Below, in pieces: positions 16,188-26,559 of a stretch of DNA of 64,000 nt. The stretch comes from Rheinheimera faecalis (GTDB taxonomy: Bacteria; Pseudomonadota; Gammaproteobacteria; Enterobacterales; Alteromonadaceae): NCBI RefSeq assembly GCF_021290965.1, contig NZ_JAJOYT010000016.1, positions 1-64,000 on the forward strand. The letters are read 5' to 3'. The position numbers and the translations under genes were made by a program. The notes beneath the pieces are model-generated. The model was given only the letters and a program-made list of their open reading frames with translations. It was not told the DNA's origin and searched no databases. Position 1 is the stretch's first letter. Each line of letters starts with the position of its first letter.

Positions 16188-17366
16188 CTAGCAAGCAGGA
16201 ACCGGGCTTTGTTGGCGTCGTTGCTGACGACTACGCATAAACCAGAACACCATAATAAGTCCAAGCAGAGCTGTACCGGCGCCCGCCAAAGGCACATAAC
16301 CTAAGCCTAAACCTGTTTTGATAATGGCAGCACCCAAGACTGCGCCCAAAGCATTACCCAGATTAAAAGCACCTATATTCATAGCAGCGGCTAAATTTGG
16401 TGCGGCTTTGGCTTCTTGTACCACCAGGGATTGCAATGGCGGCACCAGCGCAAAACTGGCAATTCCCCATAAAAAAATCAAAGGCGCAACCAGCAACTGT
16501 GATGACAGCACCATGGAGAACACAGCTAACAACAGAGTCACAGCCACTAAAGAACTGATCAGGGTTAAGTTCAGCGAGCGGTCGGCAAAACGGCCACCTA
16601 AATAATTCCCTACCGCTAAACCTATACCGTACAACACCAGCATAGAGGTGACAAAAGCCGTTGAGGCATGGGTTTCATCCTGCAATATAGGCACTATGTA
16701 AGTGAAGACAGTGAACATCGAACTTGAGCTAACCACTGTTAACAACAGCGCCGCTAACACCGGGCCTTTGGCCAACACTCTGAGTTCATTACGCACATTG
16801 GCTTTACCTTCGTTCGCCAGTGGTGGTAATGACAAACGCAGCGCCAGCATAGTAACTAACCCTATAATGGCCATAGCAAAAAAGGCAGGACGCCAGCCAA
16901 TGACTTCACCAATATAAGCAGCCAGAGGCACACCGCCTATAGTTGCTATGGTCAAGCCGGAGAACATAGCAGCTACGGCAGCAGAGCGCTTTTCTGGCGG
17001 CACAATACTCATAGCAACAACAGAGCCAACACCAAAAAAAGCACCATGATTAAATGACGTGACAATACGCCCAAATAACAACAGGTTGTAGCTATCCGCC
17101 ATAGCGGAGATCAGATTACCCAGGGTAAAAATGCCCATAGACAACAGCAGCAGGTTACGACGGCTCATATTGGCAAAAACTAAGGTCATTAAAGGTGCGC
17201 CAATCAGCACACCAAAGGCATAGGCACTAATTAACATGCCAGCTGTTGGAATAGAAACAGCTAAGTCATTGGCAATCACAGGTAACATCCCCATAGGGGA
17301 AAACTCGGTCACACCTATACCAAAAGCCCCCAATGCAAGGGCCAGTAAAGGAATATTGATTTTCAT
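16188..17366 (-). CDS. MFS transporter, DHA1-type efflux
   Basis: Inner-membrane major facilitator protein of 392 residues with about 12 hydrophobic segments, resembling the AraJ/YdhP/NepI drug or sugar efflux group (LALALGAFGIGVTEFSPMGMLPVIA at the N terminus; the loop MSRRNLLLLSMGIF between helices 2 and 3). The frame extends 25 codons upstream, but ATG at 17366 starts the first helix in register with the family. It is divergent from a LysR regulator that probably controls it. The exported substrate is unknown. Confidence 0.88.
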   Translation of the reverse strand: MKINIPLLALALGAFGIGVTEFSPMGMLPVIANDLAVSIPTAGMLISAYAFGVLIGAPLMTLVFANMSRRNLLLLSMGIFTLGNLISAMADSYNLLLFGRIVTSFNHGAFFGVGSVVAMSIVPPEKRSAAVAAMFSGLTIATIGGVPLAAYIGEVIGWRPAFFAMAIIGLVTMLALRLSLPPLANEGKANVRNELRVLAKGPVLAALLLTVVSSSSMFTVFTYIVPILQDETHASTAFVTSMLVLYGIGLAVGNYLGGRFADRSLNLTLISSLVAVTLLLAVFSMVLSSQLLVAPLIFLWGIASFALVPPLQSLVVQEAKAAPNLAAAMNIGAFNLGNALGAVLGAAIIKTGLGLGYVPLAGAGTALLGLIMVFWFMRSRQQRRQQSPVPAC

Positions 17367-17381
17367 GCAAAGTCTCGCTAA

Positions 17382-17465
17382 TTTGTGATGCGAAGGAATA
17401 TAAACAATCACAACACTCAGAAAAAGTAGCGCAGGATACATTCAGTTTTGCTTCGGAGTCACAAA
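17382..17465. promoter_or_regulatory. Inverted repeats in the MFS/LysR divergent promoter
   Basis: TTTGTGA at 17382-17388 is mirrored by TCACAA at 17408-17413 and again by TCACAAA at 17459-17465. The outer pair extends to CGAAG/CTTCG. LysR regulators bind imperfect dyads in their divergent promoters, so these are reasonable operator half-sites; the last overlaps the LysR start codon. Confidence 0.45.
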
Positions 17466-18391
17466 TGAGCGCTGAAAAGACAGGAAAGACAGATCGAACA
17501 GCTGAAATGGAGACCTTTTTGTCCGTTGCCTGCACAGGAAGTTTAAGTGCAGCAGCCCGTGAATTAGATCTCACACCATCCGCAGTCAGCCGTATTATGA
17601 CCCGTCTGGAAAAACGTCTGGGAGTCAGGCTTATAGTTCGCAGCACCCGCAAACTGCGTTTAACCAGTGAAGGGGAATCTTATGCACTGGCAGCCCGACG
17701 GATTTTAAAAGATCTGGAGGACACCGAAAGTAGTATTGCCAGCAGGGGCAGTCCAAGTGGCATGATCAAAGTCACCACAGCGACAGCCCATAGCCGCCTG
17801 ACCATAGTGCCGTTGCTAAAAGAGTTTTTACAACGCTACCCGGATATCCGCATTGAAATAGATGTATCAGACCAAATCCGCGATGTTCATGCTGGCCATG
17901 TCGATGTAGCTATTCGTTTTGGACAGTTGCCGGATAGCGGCCTGCATGCCCGTCGCTTAGGTGAAACAGGCCGGGTTGTGCTTGCTTCCCCTGAATATCT
18001 GGCCAAAGCCGGAGTACCACAAACACCAGCTGATTTAACAAAGCACAATTGCCTGGATTTCAGTTTCAGACGGCTGGAGCCGGGCTGGCCATTTCGTGAA
18101 AATGAACAGGACTATATGCTCGCAGTCAGCGGCAATGTGATAGCTAACAATGGCGAAACCTTGGTTGAGCTGGCCCTGCAGGGTATAGGTATTACCCGTG
18201 TTGGCCGTTTTCATGTGCAGCAGGCGCTGGCAACAGGTCAGCTTGTAGCTTTACTTGAAGAGTACAATCCGCAGGACCGTGAGGCCATTCACGCGGTGTT
18301 TATTGGTGGTCACACTATGCCAGCCAGAATACGGGTATTTGTTGATTATCTGGTGGAGAAGATGACGGGTACTACTAGAACTGCTGATTAA
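17465..18391 (+). CDS. LysR-family transcriptional regulator
   Basis: LysR-type regulator of 308 residues. The N-terminal winged HTH is at about residues 15-75 (VACTGSLSAAARELDLTPSAVSRIMTRLEKRLGV). A type 2 periplasmic-binding-fold effector domain covers about residues 100-300. ATG is preceded by GGAGTC. Divergent orientation to the MFS gene indicates local regulation. The effector is unknown. Confidence 0.9.
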   Translation: MSAEKTGKTDRTAEMETFLSVACTGSLSAAARELDLTPSAVSRIMTRLEKRLGVRLIVRSTRKLRLTSEGESYALAARRILKDLEDTESSIASRGSPSGMIKVTTATAHSRLTIVPLLKEFLQRYPDIRIEIDVSDQIRDVHAGHVDVAIRFGQLPDSGLHARRLGETGRVVLASPEYLAKAGVPQTPADLTKHNCLDFSFRRLEPGWPFRENEQDYMLAVSGNVIANNGETLVELALQGIGITRVGRFHVQQALATGQLVALLEEYNPQDREAIHAVFIGGHTMPARIRVFVDYLVEKMTGTTRTAD

Positions 18392-18392
18392 G

Positions 18393-18434
18393 ATCATCAA
18401 AGCGGGCATCTAGCCCGCTATTGCTCTGGTGATC
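18393..18434. terminator. Bidirectional terminator between LysR and hydrolase genes
   Basis: AGCGGGC-ATCTA-GCCCGCT (18401-18419) is nested in an outer imperfect stem of ATCATCA and TGGTGAT. It lies between two convergent genes. Confidence 0.6.
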
Positions 18435-18438
18435 AGCT

Positions 18439-19374
18439 TTAAGGTTTGATGCTACGGTCTAAAAACTCCAGCATAGCTGCTGCTATTTCATTGCCGTGAG
18501 TTTCAATAGCGAAGTGGCCACTATTCAAAAATTGCACCTGGGCTTTTGGATTATCACGCTGGAATGCTTTAGCGCCAGCTGGTAAAAAGAATGGATCTTT
18601 TTCACCCCAAATCGCTAATAAAGGTGGCTGTTTGCTGCGGAAAAATTGATGCAACTCTTTGTATTTCTTCACGTTGCTGCCATAATCCAACAGCAAATCC
18701 ATCTGCACATCAACACCAATGCGTTCAATTGCAGCATGAGCTAACTGATAAGGTTCAGGCGCTATCACTGAGGTATCTTCAACCCCTTCCGTATATTGCC
18801 ACTTCAGCATCTCTGCTGTGTTGAACTTGCGCAGGGCTTCGCGGTTTTCCGCTGTTGGGTTCGCCCATGCTTTGCGCATATCTGCCCAACCGTCACTCAG
18901 GCCTTCTTCGTAGCCATTGCCATTTTGGGTCACAATAGCTGTGATCTTTTCCGGGTTTTTCACCGCCAGGCGCCAGCCGACCGGAGCGCCATAATCAAAC
19001 ACGTACATAGCATAACGTTCGAGCTTTTTAGCCACTGTGAACGCATCAATAACAGACGCCAGATTGTCGAAGTTGTAGTTAAATTTAACGCCGGGTTTGA
19101 CCGTGGTTTGGCCAAAACCAGGCAGATCCGGTGCGATCACATGATATTTTTCTGCCAGTTTTGGCATTAAATCTCTGAACATATAGGACGAAGCACCAAA
19201 TCCATGCAACAACAGCACAGTAGGAGCTTGTGGCGACCCTGCCTCGCGGTAAAACACATTCACGCCCTGCACATCCAGGCTTTGATAACGCACTTGCGTT
19301 TTATCTTCTGCAGCTGTGGCAGAAAGAGATGCAGCTAAGGTTGCAGCTGCGAGCAGTATTTTTTTCGTATTCAT
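18439..19374 (-). CDS. Secreted alpha/beta hydrolase, haloalkane dehalogenase/epoxide hydrolase type
   Basis: Exported alpha/beta-hydrolase of 311 residues with the signal peptide MNTKKILLAAATLAASLSATAAE. HGFG (57-60) forms the oxyanion region. The nucleophile elbow reads FDYGAPVG with Asp at 127, not Ser, which is the pattern of haloalkane dehalogenases and epoxide hydrolases. The acid is in WGEKDPFFLP and the catalytic His in NSGHFAIETH. RBS CGGAG precedes the ATG. It is divergent from the CGNR regulator and shares a promoter region rich in AGTAACC/GGTTACT sites. The substrate is unknown; a periplasmic role is unusual for this group. Confidence 0.82.
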   Translation of the reverse strand: MNTKKILLAAATLAASLSATAAEDKTQVRYQSLDVQGVNVFYREAGSPQAPTVLLLHGFGASSYMFRDLMPKLAEKYHVIAPDLPGFGQTTVKPGVKFNYNFDNLASVIDAFTVAKKLERYAMYVFDYGAPVGWRLAVKNPEKITAIVTQNGNGYEEGLSDGWADMRKAWANPTAENREALRKFNTAEMLKWQYTEGVEDTSVIAPEPYQLAHAAIERIGVDVQMDLLLDYGSNVKKYKELHQFFRSKQPPLLAIWGEKDPFFLPAGAKAFQRDNPKAQVQFLNSGHFAIETHGNEIAAAMLEFLDRSIKP

Positions 19375-19499
19375 GGTTACTCCGTGAAGTTAAGGTTGGC
19401 AATATCACTTAGTAACCCATATAATCAACATTAATTGGTTACTTGAGACAAGTCTGGCTGAAGATAAGTAACCTGTCAAATTTATTTTTAGAGGTTACT
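19375..19499. promoter_or_regulatory. Divergent promoter with five AGTAACC/GGTTACT sites
   Basis: The 7-mer AGTAACC or its complement GGTTACT occurs five times in 125 bp: GGTTACT at 19375, AGTAACC at 19411, GGTTACT at 19437, AGTAACC at 19467 and GGTTACT at 19493. Sites two and three, and four and five, form two inverted repeats with identical geometry (7-N19-7). The last ends 1 bp before the CGNR start codon. The arrangement suggests cooperative binding and autoregulation by the CGNR protein. Confidence 0.75.
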
Positions 19500-19500
19500 C

Positions 19501-20109
19501 ATGGTTATTTCTGCAATTCTGCACGGCGAGGCTCAAAGTGGCGCTCCGATGCTTGGGGATCATTTGGCAATGGACTTGCTGAATACAGAAGCACGTGACA
19601 ATGATCAGGCTATTGAATTCTGGAACAGTGATGCGGAGGTACTGCAATGGCTGGCACGTTACGGCATAGCTTCGGCAGCAGAAAACAGCTCATTTGCTCC
19701 GACTGAGTTACTAGCGCAAGCCAAAGCACTGCGCACGCTGGCACGTAAACTGATCACAGGGTTTAAAGAGGGTAAATCGCAGGACATCAGTGAGTTAAAC
19801 CAGTATTTGCACACTTTCGATACTACGCCTTCTCTGGCAATGAATGCAGAGGGCAAGCTAACATTAAGCCGAATCTCTCGCAGTACCAGTATTGGCTCTT
19901 TATTAGGCCCTGTCGCAGAGGCTGTTGCTGAACTATTGGTTGAAGGCAACTTTGATTTGGTTAAACAATGCGAGCACCCGGACTGTATTTTGTGGTTCTA
20001 CGATAGAACCAAAGCCCATAAACGCCGTTGGTGCAGCATGGCTTTATGTGGCAACAGGCATAAAGCGGCGCAGTTTAGAAAAAGAAGCAGCAGTTCAGAT
20101 TCTGTATAG
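19501..20109 (+). CDS. CGNR zinc-finger transcriptional regulator (ABATE domain)
   Basis: Probable transcription factor of 202 residues. The N-terminal part (about 1-150, beginning with GDHLAMDLLNTEARD) fits the ABATE domain. The C terminus has the CGNR treble-clef zinc finger, with Cys pairs in CEHPDC and CSMALCGNRHKAAQFRKR. The basic tail should bind DNA. It is divergent from the secreted hydrolase and preceded by repeated AGTAACC/GGTTACT sites, so it most likely regulates the hydrolase and itself. The ligand is unknown. Confidence 0.87.
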   Translation: MVISAILHGEAQSGAPMLGDHLAMDLLNTEARDNDQAIEFWNSDAEVLQWLARYGIASAAENSSFAPTELLAQAKALRTLARKLITGFKEGKSQDISELNQYLHTFDTTPSLAMNAEGKLTLSRISRSTSIGSLLGPVAEAVAELLVEGNFDLVKQCEHPDCILWFYDRTKAHKRRWCSMALCGNRHKAAQFRKRSSSSDSV

Positions 20110-20126
20110 AAATAAATGACATAAAA

Positions 20127-20148
20127 AAGCCTCTGATTTCAGAGGCTT
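20127..20148. terminator. Bidirectional terminator (CGNR gene / ssb)
   Basis: AAGCCTCTG-ATTT-CAGAGGCTT is a perfect 9-bp stem with A-rich sequence before and T-rich sequence after it. It serves two convergent genes. Confidence 0.85.
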
Positions 20149-20175
20149 AATTTTATAGCGAACAAACCATACTCA

Positions 20176-20838
20176 TCAGAACGGAATATCGTCATCAAAG
20201 TCGATTGGTGGTTCCATTGGACCACGTTGTTGTGGTGCTGCCTGATTAAAACCGCCTTGTGGCTGGTTAAAATTGCCCTGAGGTTGGAAGCCGCCCTGAG
20301 CTGGACGTTGCTGGTAACCACCTTGTGCCGGTGCTGCAGCAGCTGGAGCCTGCGGAGCGTAACCGCCCTGAGCCGCTGGAGCCGCTTGTGGCATACGTTG
20401 TTGTGGTGCAGCTGCAGGTTGTTGATAGCCACCCTGGTTACCCATAGGAGCACCGCCGCCCATAGCAGGAGCCTGACCCATGCCAGCGCCCTGACCTTCA
20501 CCACGGCCGTCTAACATTTGCAGCTCGTTCGCAATGATTTCAGTGGTGTAACGTTCAACACCTTGCTGATCCTGCCACTTACGGGTGCGTAAACGACCTT
20601 CGATATAGACCTTGCTGCCTTTACGCAGGTATTCACCAGCAATTTCAGCTAAACGCTGATAAATCACTACACGGTGCCATTCGGTATTTTCTTTCTTTTC
20701 ATTGGTGGTTTTGTCCGTCCAGCTCTCGCTGGTAGCAATAGTCAGGTTAGCGACTGCGCCACCTGTAGGCATATAACGGACTTCCGGATCGGTACCTAAG
20801 TTACCAATCAGGATTACTTTATTAATTCCACGAGCCAT
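20176..20838 (-). CDS. ssb: Single-stranded DNA-binding protein
   Basis: SSB tetramer subunit protecting single-stranded DNA in replication, repair and recombination. The OB fold covers residues about 1-112 ([19 protein letters not shown] ... [15 protein letters not shown]). A long linker of Gly, Gln, Pro and Ala with repeated QGGY/QGGF units spans about 115-210. The C-terminal acidic tip DFDDDIPF, which recruits partner proteins, is intact. At 220 residues it is longer than E. coli SSB (178), because of the linker. It lies 11 bp downstream of the yajR-like gene. No LexA box was seen directly upstream. Confidence 0.97.
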   Translation of the reverse strand: MARGINKVILIGNLGTDPEVRYMPTGGAVANLTIATSESWTDKTTNEKKENTEWHRVVIYQRLAEIAGEYLRKGSKVYIEGRLRTRKWQDQQGVERYTTEIIANELQMLDGRGEGQGAGMGQAPAMGGGAPMGNQGGYQQPAAAPQQRMPQAAPAAQGGYAPQAPAAAAPAQGGYQQRPAQGGFQPQGNFNQPQGGFNQAAPQQRGPMEPPIDFDDDIPF

Positions 20839-20849
20839 GCGACTTCTCC

Positions 20850-22217
20850 TTAACTTTTTTGGCTGCTCTCAACCAAAGACTGTGCCTCTGCCAAATCAAA
20901 ATGTTGCTGGCCGACTTTTAAATACAAACGTTGTTCCGCAACCACCACTGTGACTTCCAACACACCTTTGAGTTGGGTCAGGCGCTCTGCCAATTGGGCT
21001 GCGGCGGCTTCATCGGCCACTTTGACAGGCAATGACAGCCGTTGCGATCGCGCTGGCACTGTCATGCTGCTGGCATAAGCCAACCATAGTAAACCAATCA
21101 GGGCAGCCACGGCAAACAAGGATTCACCGCTGCTGAAACTAGCCACAGCACCGCCTAAAATACCGCCAGCGAAGGCGCCAAAAAACTGCGCACTGGCATA
21201 AGTACCCATAGCAGTACCTTTTAATCCAGCAGGAGCAATACGCGACAACAAAGCAGGCATGCTGGCCTCTAAGTAGTTAAAGCCAACAAAAAACAACAAC
21301 AGCGCCAGGGCGATCGACCACAACTGCTGATTGATTAAAATTAACACAAAACTAACAATAAGCAGGCTTATTGCCAGTAATAAATAACCTTTTTCCTGTT
21401 GTTTGCGGCTGGCCAGAATCATCAATGGCACCATCAAAATAAAAGCACCAGCTAAAACAGGCAGATACAACTGCCAGTGTTGCTCTGATACAAAATTTTG
21501 CTGCAGCAACAAAGTAGGCAACACTACAAAAATAGCCGTCAACAGTAAGTGCAGTACCAGCACACCAAAGTTCAGTCTTAATAATTCGGGATGACGAAAT
21601 AGCGCCGCGATTTGGCCTTTGGTGGCCAGTGTTTCAGAAGCTGGCGCTTTACTGACAGCCACCGGCACCACTTTCCATACCAATAGCAAACCGGTAATAG
21701 CCATTAACGCTGTGCACCAGAAAATACCACTTAAACCACTGGCTGCTGCTATCGCAGGGCCTGCCACCATAGCTATGGTGAAAGACAAACCTATGGTCAT
21801 GCCAATCACAGCCATCACTTTGGGTCTTTGTTCTTCACGGGTAAGGTCGGAAGCCAGCGCCATCACAGCACCAGAAATAGCGCCCATGCCTTGCAATACC
21901 CGGCCAAAAGTCACCATATAAACTGAGTCAGCCAAGGCGGCTACTACAGAGCCCAGCACAAAAAAGCTAAGGCCCAATAGCATGACTGGCTTTCTGCCCC
22001 ATTTATCCGACAGCCAGCCCATAGGAATTTGTAACAGTGCCTGAGTTAAACCATAAGCACCTATAGCTAAGCCTATCCACAAAGGCGAAAAGCCAATCAG
22101 GTCTTTACCAAAAATGGCAAAGACGGGGATCAGCATAAATAAACCAAGCATCCGGAAAGCAAATACCAGTGCCAAAGACCAGGCGGCACGTTTTTCCAGT
22201 GGATTCAGATGGGACAT
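20850..22217 (-). CDS. yajR: YajR-type MFS transporter with C-terminal YAM domain
   Basis: Inner-membrane major facilitator of 455 residues, close to the 454 of E. coli YajR. About 12 membrane segments are followed by a soluble C-terminal domain (about residues 390-455, ferredoxin-like YAM) that ends [20 protein letters not shown]. The conserved motif A loop [17 protein letters not shown] lies between helices 2 and 3. The linkage MFS-ssb next to uvrA is recurrent in gammaproteobacteria. The substrate is unknown. Confidence 0.88.
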   Translation of the reverse strand: MSHLNPLEKRAAWSLALVFAFRMLGLFMLIPVFAIFGKDLIGFSPLWIGLAIGAYGLTQALLQIPMGWLSDKWGRKPVMLLGLSFFVLGSVVAALADSVYMVTFGRVLQGMGAISGAVMALASDLTREEQRPKVMAVIGMTIGLSFTIAMVAGPAIAAASGLSGIFWCTALMAITGLLLVWKVVPVAVSKAPASETLATKGQIAALFRHPELLRLNFGVLVLHLLLTAIFVVLPTLLLQQNFVSEQHWQLYLPVLAGAFILMVPLMILASRKQQEKGYLLLAISLLIVSFVLILINQQLWSIALALLLFFVGFNYLEASMPALLSRIAPAGLKGTAMGTYASAQFFGAFAGGILGGAVASFSSGESLFAVAALIGLLWLAYASSMTVPARSQRLSLPVKVADEAAAAQLAERLTQLKGVLEVTVVVAEQRLYLKVGQQHFDLAEAQSLVESSQKS

Positions 22218-22286
22218 CCGCGACTCTTCTCCGGGTTAAAGCGGGCGGCGATTGTAGCACAGCTCGCCTCGCCTGCCATCACCGAA

Positions 22287-23414
22287 CTACAGAGTGTCTG
22301 TCGCAAATTCGATGCGGTCACGGCCCCTTGCTTTAGCCTGATATAAGGCATGGTCAGCGCGGCGTAGCTGGCAGTCAAAATCGAAGTCAGCGTCAAATAC
22401 TGCTATACCCAAACTGATGGTTAAATTTTGCGTTTGTGTAGATTGTGGCAAATGCATGTTGCGCACGGCCAGTAATAAACGTTCAGCCGCTAACTGCGCG
22501 GAATCTTTGTCAGTTTGAGGTAAAAACACAATAAATTCTTCGCCGCCATAACGTGCCAGCACATCACTTTGCCGTAGTTCCTTTTGCAGCACTTCGGCCA
22601 CAGCAATTAACACTTCATCGCCACCGTCATGGCCGATTTTGTCGTTAATTTGTTTGAAGTGATCTAAATCAATCATAAAAAGTGCTGCACTGTGGCGCTG
22701 ACGCTGTAAATAAGCCAGGCAGCCCTGAATCGCATTGGCTAATCCCCGACGGTTCAGTAAGCCAGTTAACGGATCATGCAAAGCTTCGTTTTTAAACTTT
22801 TGTTGGGTTTCTTCCATATAACCCGTTAGCGCAAAAATACAGTAACCCGCTGATACAGCTGGCCAAAAAGACTGTGAAATAAGCAAACCCGATAATAACC
22901 AATCCGGTGCTATCAGTAACATCAATGAGCGAAGCAAACAAATCAGCAGCCAGGCCGCAAAGACTGCAGCCATCATAAAATCAGACAAAGTAGGATTTGG
23001 TTTGAAATAACGGAAACACCAAAAGCAGGGGCCTATCAGCAAAAATGCAAACAAGGTCATCAAATGCAAGCTGATCTCTTGTTGTCGATGATAAGAAAAA
23101 TAGCTATAAGAAACTCCCAACGCTAGCCCGACAGGAATAATCCACCACCAGGGTACAGCCCGACCCGCGCGCTTAAAACAAAATGCCGTCAACAAACTCA
23201 TACTCAGCGCAGACAAACTTAATGACAGCACTAAACTCAGGCCCACTGCAGGCCAAAAATAGAATAACCAACTAAACAATTCAGCACAGATAGCGCCTTG
23301 CAGCAGTGGTAAGGCTCTGCTGCTTTGGTCTGTCGCACGCAAACGAAAGCTCGCCAGTAAAAACACCAGCAACACCTGGAACATGGCGAAACAGTAGAGT
23401 TGTTCTGAGGTCAT
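22287..23414 (-). CDS. Membrane diguanylate cyclase (GGDEF)
   Basis: Synthesises cyclic di-GMP. The 375 residues comprise an N-terminal membrane sensor with several hydrophobic helices (about 1-200) and a GGDEF domain starting at DPLTGLLNRRG (about 214). The active site is GGEEF at 290-294. The inhibitory I-site RxxD (RQSD, 281-284) sits five residues before it, so product feedback inhibition is expected. It lies between yajR and uvrA, on the yajR strand, 69 bp upstream of it. The sensed signal is unknown. Confidence 0.92.
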   Translation of the reverse strand: MTSEQLYCFAMFQVLLVFLLASFRLRATDQSSRALPLLQGAICAELFSWLFYFWPAVGLSLVLSLSLSALSMSLLTAFCFKRAGRAVPWWWIIPVGLALGVSYSYFSYHRQQEISLHLMTLFAFLLIGPCFWCFRYFKPNPTLSDFMMAAVFAAWLLICLLRSLMLLIAPDWLLSGLLISQSFWPAVSAGYCIFALTGYMEETQQKFKNEALHDPLTGLLNRRGLANAIQGCLAYLQRQRHSAALFMIDLDHFKQINDKIGHDGGDEVLIAVAEVLQKELRQSDVLARYGGEEFIVFLPQTDKDSAQLAAERLLLAVRNMHLPQSTQTQNLTISLGIAVFDADFDFDCQLRRADHALYQAKARGRDRIEFATDTL

Positions 23415-23543
23415 AGTACGTCTGAAACTAAGAAGACACTTTCAACTTAGCTTCAACTTATTCAATCCGCAAATCTGGCTCAAAAACGGCGAAAATCCTA
23501 CCTGCTACTTTGTTGTTTTTCTAAGCTGCTGGCTTGCTATAAA

Positions 23544-23563
23544 GCATGTATTTATATACAGTA
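23544..23563. promoter_or_regulatory. Probable LexA (SOS) box upstream of uvrA
   Basis: ATGT-ATTTATAT-ACAG at 23546-23561 differs by one base from the LexA pattern CTGT-N8-ACAG and has the usual A/T-rich spacer and flanks. It is about 145 bp before the uvrA start. uvrA is LexA-controlled in many gammaproteobacteria. Confidence 0.65.
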
Positions 23564-23707
23564 TCGCCAATTGAATTATTGCTTTACTGATCCGGTTAAA
23601 GCTTTGCCGCATAAAGCTTCAGCCAAAGTCAAACTGACTGCCTCATAGCAATTTTTGCGATAATTCGTTTTCCCCAAGCCGACTCAACAGGCAAGAGACC
23701 CAAACCT

Positions 23708-26536
23708 ATGGATAAAATAGATATTCGGGGTGCCCGCACCCACAACCTGAAAAATATTTCACTGGAAATTCCACGTGACAAACTGGTGGTGATCACTGGT
23801 TTATCCGGTTCAGGTAAATCCTCTTTGGCCTTTGATACGCTGTACGCTGAAGGTCAGCGCCGTTATGTTGAGTCTTTGTCGGCCTACGCCCGGCAGTTTT
23901 TAAGCCTGATGGAAAAACCTGATGTCGATCATATCGAAGGTTTATCACCGGCTATTTCTATTGAACAAAAGTCGACCTCGCATAACCCACGTTCCACTGT
24001 CGGCACTATCACTGAAATTTACGACTACCTGCGGTTGTTGTTTGCCCGGGTTGGCGAACCGCGTTGCCCTACCCACGATCTGCCGTTAACTGCACAAACA
24101 GTCAGTGAAATGGTGGATAAAGTAGTGGCCTTCCCTGAAGGCACCAAGCTGATGGTATTAGCGCCAGTGGTGCAGGAACGTAAAGGTGAACACGTCAAAA
24201 CCTTGGAAACCTTAGCGGCTCAGGGTTATATCCGCGCCCGTATCAATGGCGAAATTTGTGATTTGTCAGATCCGCCCAAGCTGGATTTACACAAAAAACA
24301 CACCATTGAAGTGGTGATCGACCGGATTAAAGTACGCGACGATATTAAACAGCGTTTGGCTGAAAGTTTTGAAACCGCGCTTGAGCTGTCTGGTGGTATC
24401 GCCAAAGTAGCGTCCATGGACGATGAAAAAGCACCTGAACTGATTTTTTCTGCCAACTTCGCCTGCCCGACGTGCGGTTATTCCATGGCCGAGCTGGAGC
24501 CGCGTTTGTTTTCCTTTAACAATCCGGCCGGTGCCTGCCAAAGCTGTGATGGCTTAGGCGTAAAACAGTATTTTGATGCCAATAAAGTCATTGTCAGCGA
24601 CGAGCTGAGTTTATCCGGCGGCGCTATCCGTGGCTGGGATAAACGTAACTTTTATTATTTCCAGATGCTGAAATCCTTAGCCGACCATTATGGTTTTGAG
24701 CTGGAAGTGCCTTTTGCCAGCCTGACCAAACAGCATCAACAAGTGATTTTAAACGGCACAGGCAAAACCGATATCGAGTTTAAATACCTGAACGACCGTG
24801 GTGATATCATCAAACGTAAACATCCGTTTGAAGGCATTTTGCCGAATATGGAGCGGCGTTATCACGAAACCGAGTCCAATGCGGTACGGGAAGAACTGGC
24901 CAAGTATTTGGCGTCACAGTCTTGCCCAACTTGTAACGGCTCACGTTTACGTGAAGAAGCCCGTCATGTGTTTATTGGCAAAACCACTTTGCCTGAAGTG
25001 GTGGAACTGTCGATAGGTGACTGTTTGGAGTTTTTCCGCCAACTGACCTTAATGGGCCAGAAAGCGCAGATCGCCGAAAAAATTCTGAAGGAAATTCAGG
25101 ACCGTCTGATGTTTTTAGTTAACGTCGGCCTGAATTACCTGAACCTGTCACGCAGCGCCGAAACCTTATCAGGTGGCGAAGCCCAACGTATTCGTTTAGC
25201 CAGCCAGATTGGTGCAGGTTTAGTCGGGGTTATGTATGTGCTGGACGAGCCTTCTATTGGTTTGCACCAACGCGACAACGACAGATTATTAGGTACCCTG
25301 ACGCATTTACGTGACCTGGGTAACACCGTCATAGTGGTAGAACACGACGAAGACGCAGTGCGCGCAGCCGACCATATTATCGACATTGGCCCAGGTGCGG
25401 GTGTGCATGGTGGTTATATTGTGGCGCAAGGCAGTCTGGAAGATATTAAAAACACCCCAGAGTCGTTAACAGGCCAGTATTTATCCGGCGTGCGTAAAAT
25501 TGCGGTGCCAGATAAACGCCATGAAGGCAAAAAAGGCAAAGAATTACGGGTGTTAGGCGCAACAGGCAACAACCTGAAAAACGTCGATTTAGAAATTCCT
25601 TTTGGCGTCATGACCTGTATCACAGGGGTGTCGGGGTCTGGTAAATCCACCTTAATTAACGACACCTTATTCCGTGTCGCCCACCGTGTACTGAACAAAG
25701 GCGAAGGCGACGAACCTGCGGCGCACAAAGCCATTCAGGGCATGGAACATTTTGATAAATGTGTCGACATAGACCAAAGCCCTATAGGCCGCACGCCACG
25801 CTCTAACCCGGCCACTTACACTGGTATTTTCACTGCAGTACGGGATTTATTCGCCGGTACTCAGGAATCCCGCTCCCGTGGTTATCAGGTCGGCCGGTTC
25901 AGCTTTAACGTCAAAGGCGGCCGCTGTGAAGCCTGTCAGGGCGATGGCATGATCAAGGTAGAAATGCACTTCCTGCCAGATGTGTACGTGCCATGCGACG
26001 TCTGTAAAGGCAAACGCTACAACCGCGAAACGCTGGAAGTGAAATACAAAGGCAAAAACATTCACGAAGTGCTGGAAATGACAGTGGAAGACGCTCACGA
26101 GTTTTTCGAAAGCATTCCGGCCATAGCCCGCAAATTACGCACCCTGATGGACGTAGGTTTAACCTATATCCGCCTCGGCCAGTCGGCGACTACCTTGTCG
26201 GGTGGCGAAGCCCAGCGGGTTAAACTGGCGCGTGAACTCAGTAAACGCGACACAGGCAAAACCCTGTATATCCTTGATGAGCCGACCACAGGCCTGCACT
26301 TCTTTGATATCCAGCAACTGCTAAACGTACTGCATAAACTGCGCGACCACGGCAACACCATAGTCGTCATTGAACACAACCTCGACGTAATCAAAACCGC
26401 AGACTGGGTGGTCGATTTAGGCCCCGAAGGCGGCAGCGGCGGCGGTGAAATCCTGATCGCTGGCACACCAGAACAAGTAGCTGCTTATGAGAAATCCTAC
26501 ACAGGGCATTATTTGAAGCCGTTGTTGGGGATGTAA
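23708..26536 (+). CDS. uvrA: Excinuclease ABC subunit A
   Basis: DNA damage recognition ATPase of nucleotide excision repair. The 942 residues compare with 940 in E. coli. The first ABC ATPase has Walker [10 protein letters not shown] near residue 31 and the signature [12 protein letters not shown]; the second has GVSGSGKST near 640 and [16 protein letters not shown]. Zinc-binding Cys pairs are in [16 protein letters not shown] and [18 protein letters not shown]. Start ATG at 23708 fits [17 protein letters not shown] probable LexA box lies upstream and an intrinsic terminator downstream. Confidence 0.98.
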   Translation: MDKIDIRGARTHNLKNISLEIPRDKLVVITGLSGSGKSSLAFDTLYAEGQRRYVESLSAYARQFLSLMEKPDVDHIEGLSPAISIEQKSTSHNPRSTVGTITEIYDYLRLLFARVGEPRCPTHDLPLTAQTVSEMVDKVVAFPEGTKLMVLAPVVQERKGEHVKTLETLAAQGYIRARINGEICDLSDPPKLDLHKKHTIEVVIDRIKVRDDIKQRLAESFETALELSGGIAKVASMDDEKAPELIFSANFACPTCGYSMAELEPRLFSFNNPAGACQSCDGLGVKQYFDANKVIVSDELSLSGGAIRGWDKRNFYYFQMLKSLADHYGFELEVPFASLTKQHQQVILNGTGKTDIEFKYLNDRGDIIKRKHPFEGILPNMERRYHETESNAVREELAKYLASQSCPTCNGSRLREEARHVFIGKTTLPEVVELSIGDCLEFFRQLTLMGQKAQIAEKILKEIQDRLMFLVNVGLNYLNLSRSAETLSGGEAQRIRLASQIGAGLVGVMYVLDEPSIGLHQRDNDRLLGTLTHLRDLGNTVIVVEHDEDAVRAADHIIDIGPGAGVHGGYIVAQGSLEDIKNTPESLTGQYLSGVRKIAVPDKRHEGKKGKELRVLGATGNNLKNVDLEIPFGVMTCITGVSGSGKSTLINDTLFRVAHRVLNKGEGDEPAAHKAIQGMEHFDKCVDIDQSPIGRTPRSNPATYTGIFTAVRDLFAGTQESRSRGYQVGRFSFNVKGGRCEACQGDGMIKVEMHFLPDVYVPCDVCKGKRYNRETLEVKYKGKNIHEVLEMTVEDAHEFFESIPAIARKLRTLMDVGLTYIRLGQSATTLSGGEAQRVKLARELSKRDTGKTLYILDEPTTGLHFFDIQQLLNVLHKLRDHGNTIVVIEHNLDVIKTADWVVDLGPEGGSGGGEILIAGTPEQVAAYEKSYTGHYLKPLLGM

Positions 26537-26559
26537 ACCCAGACACTGCTTACTAAAAC

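Noticed and set aside
20227-20514. Plus-strand open frame opposite the ssb linker
   Set aside because: It arises from the low-complexity Gln/Gly/Pro/Ala codons of ssb on the other strand.
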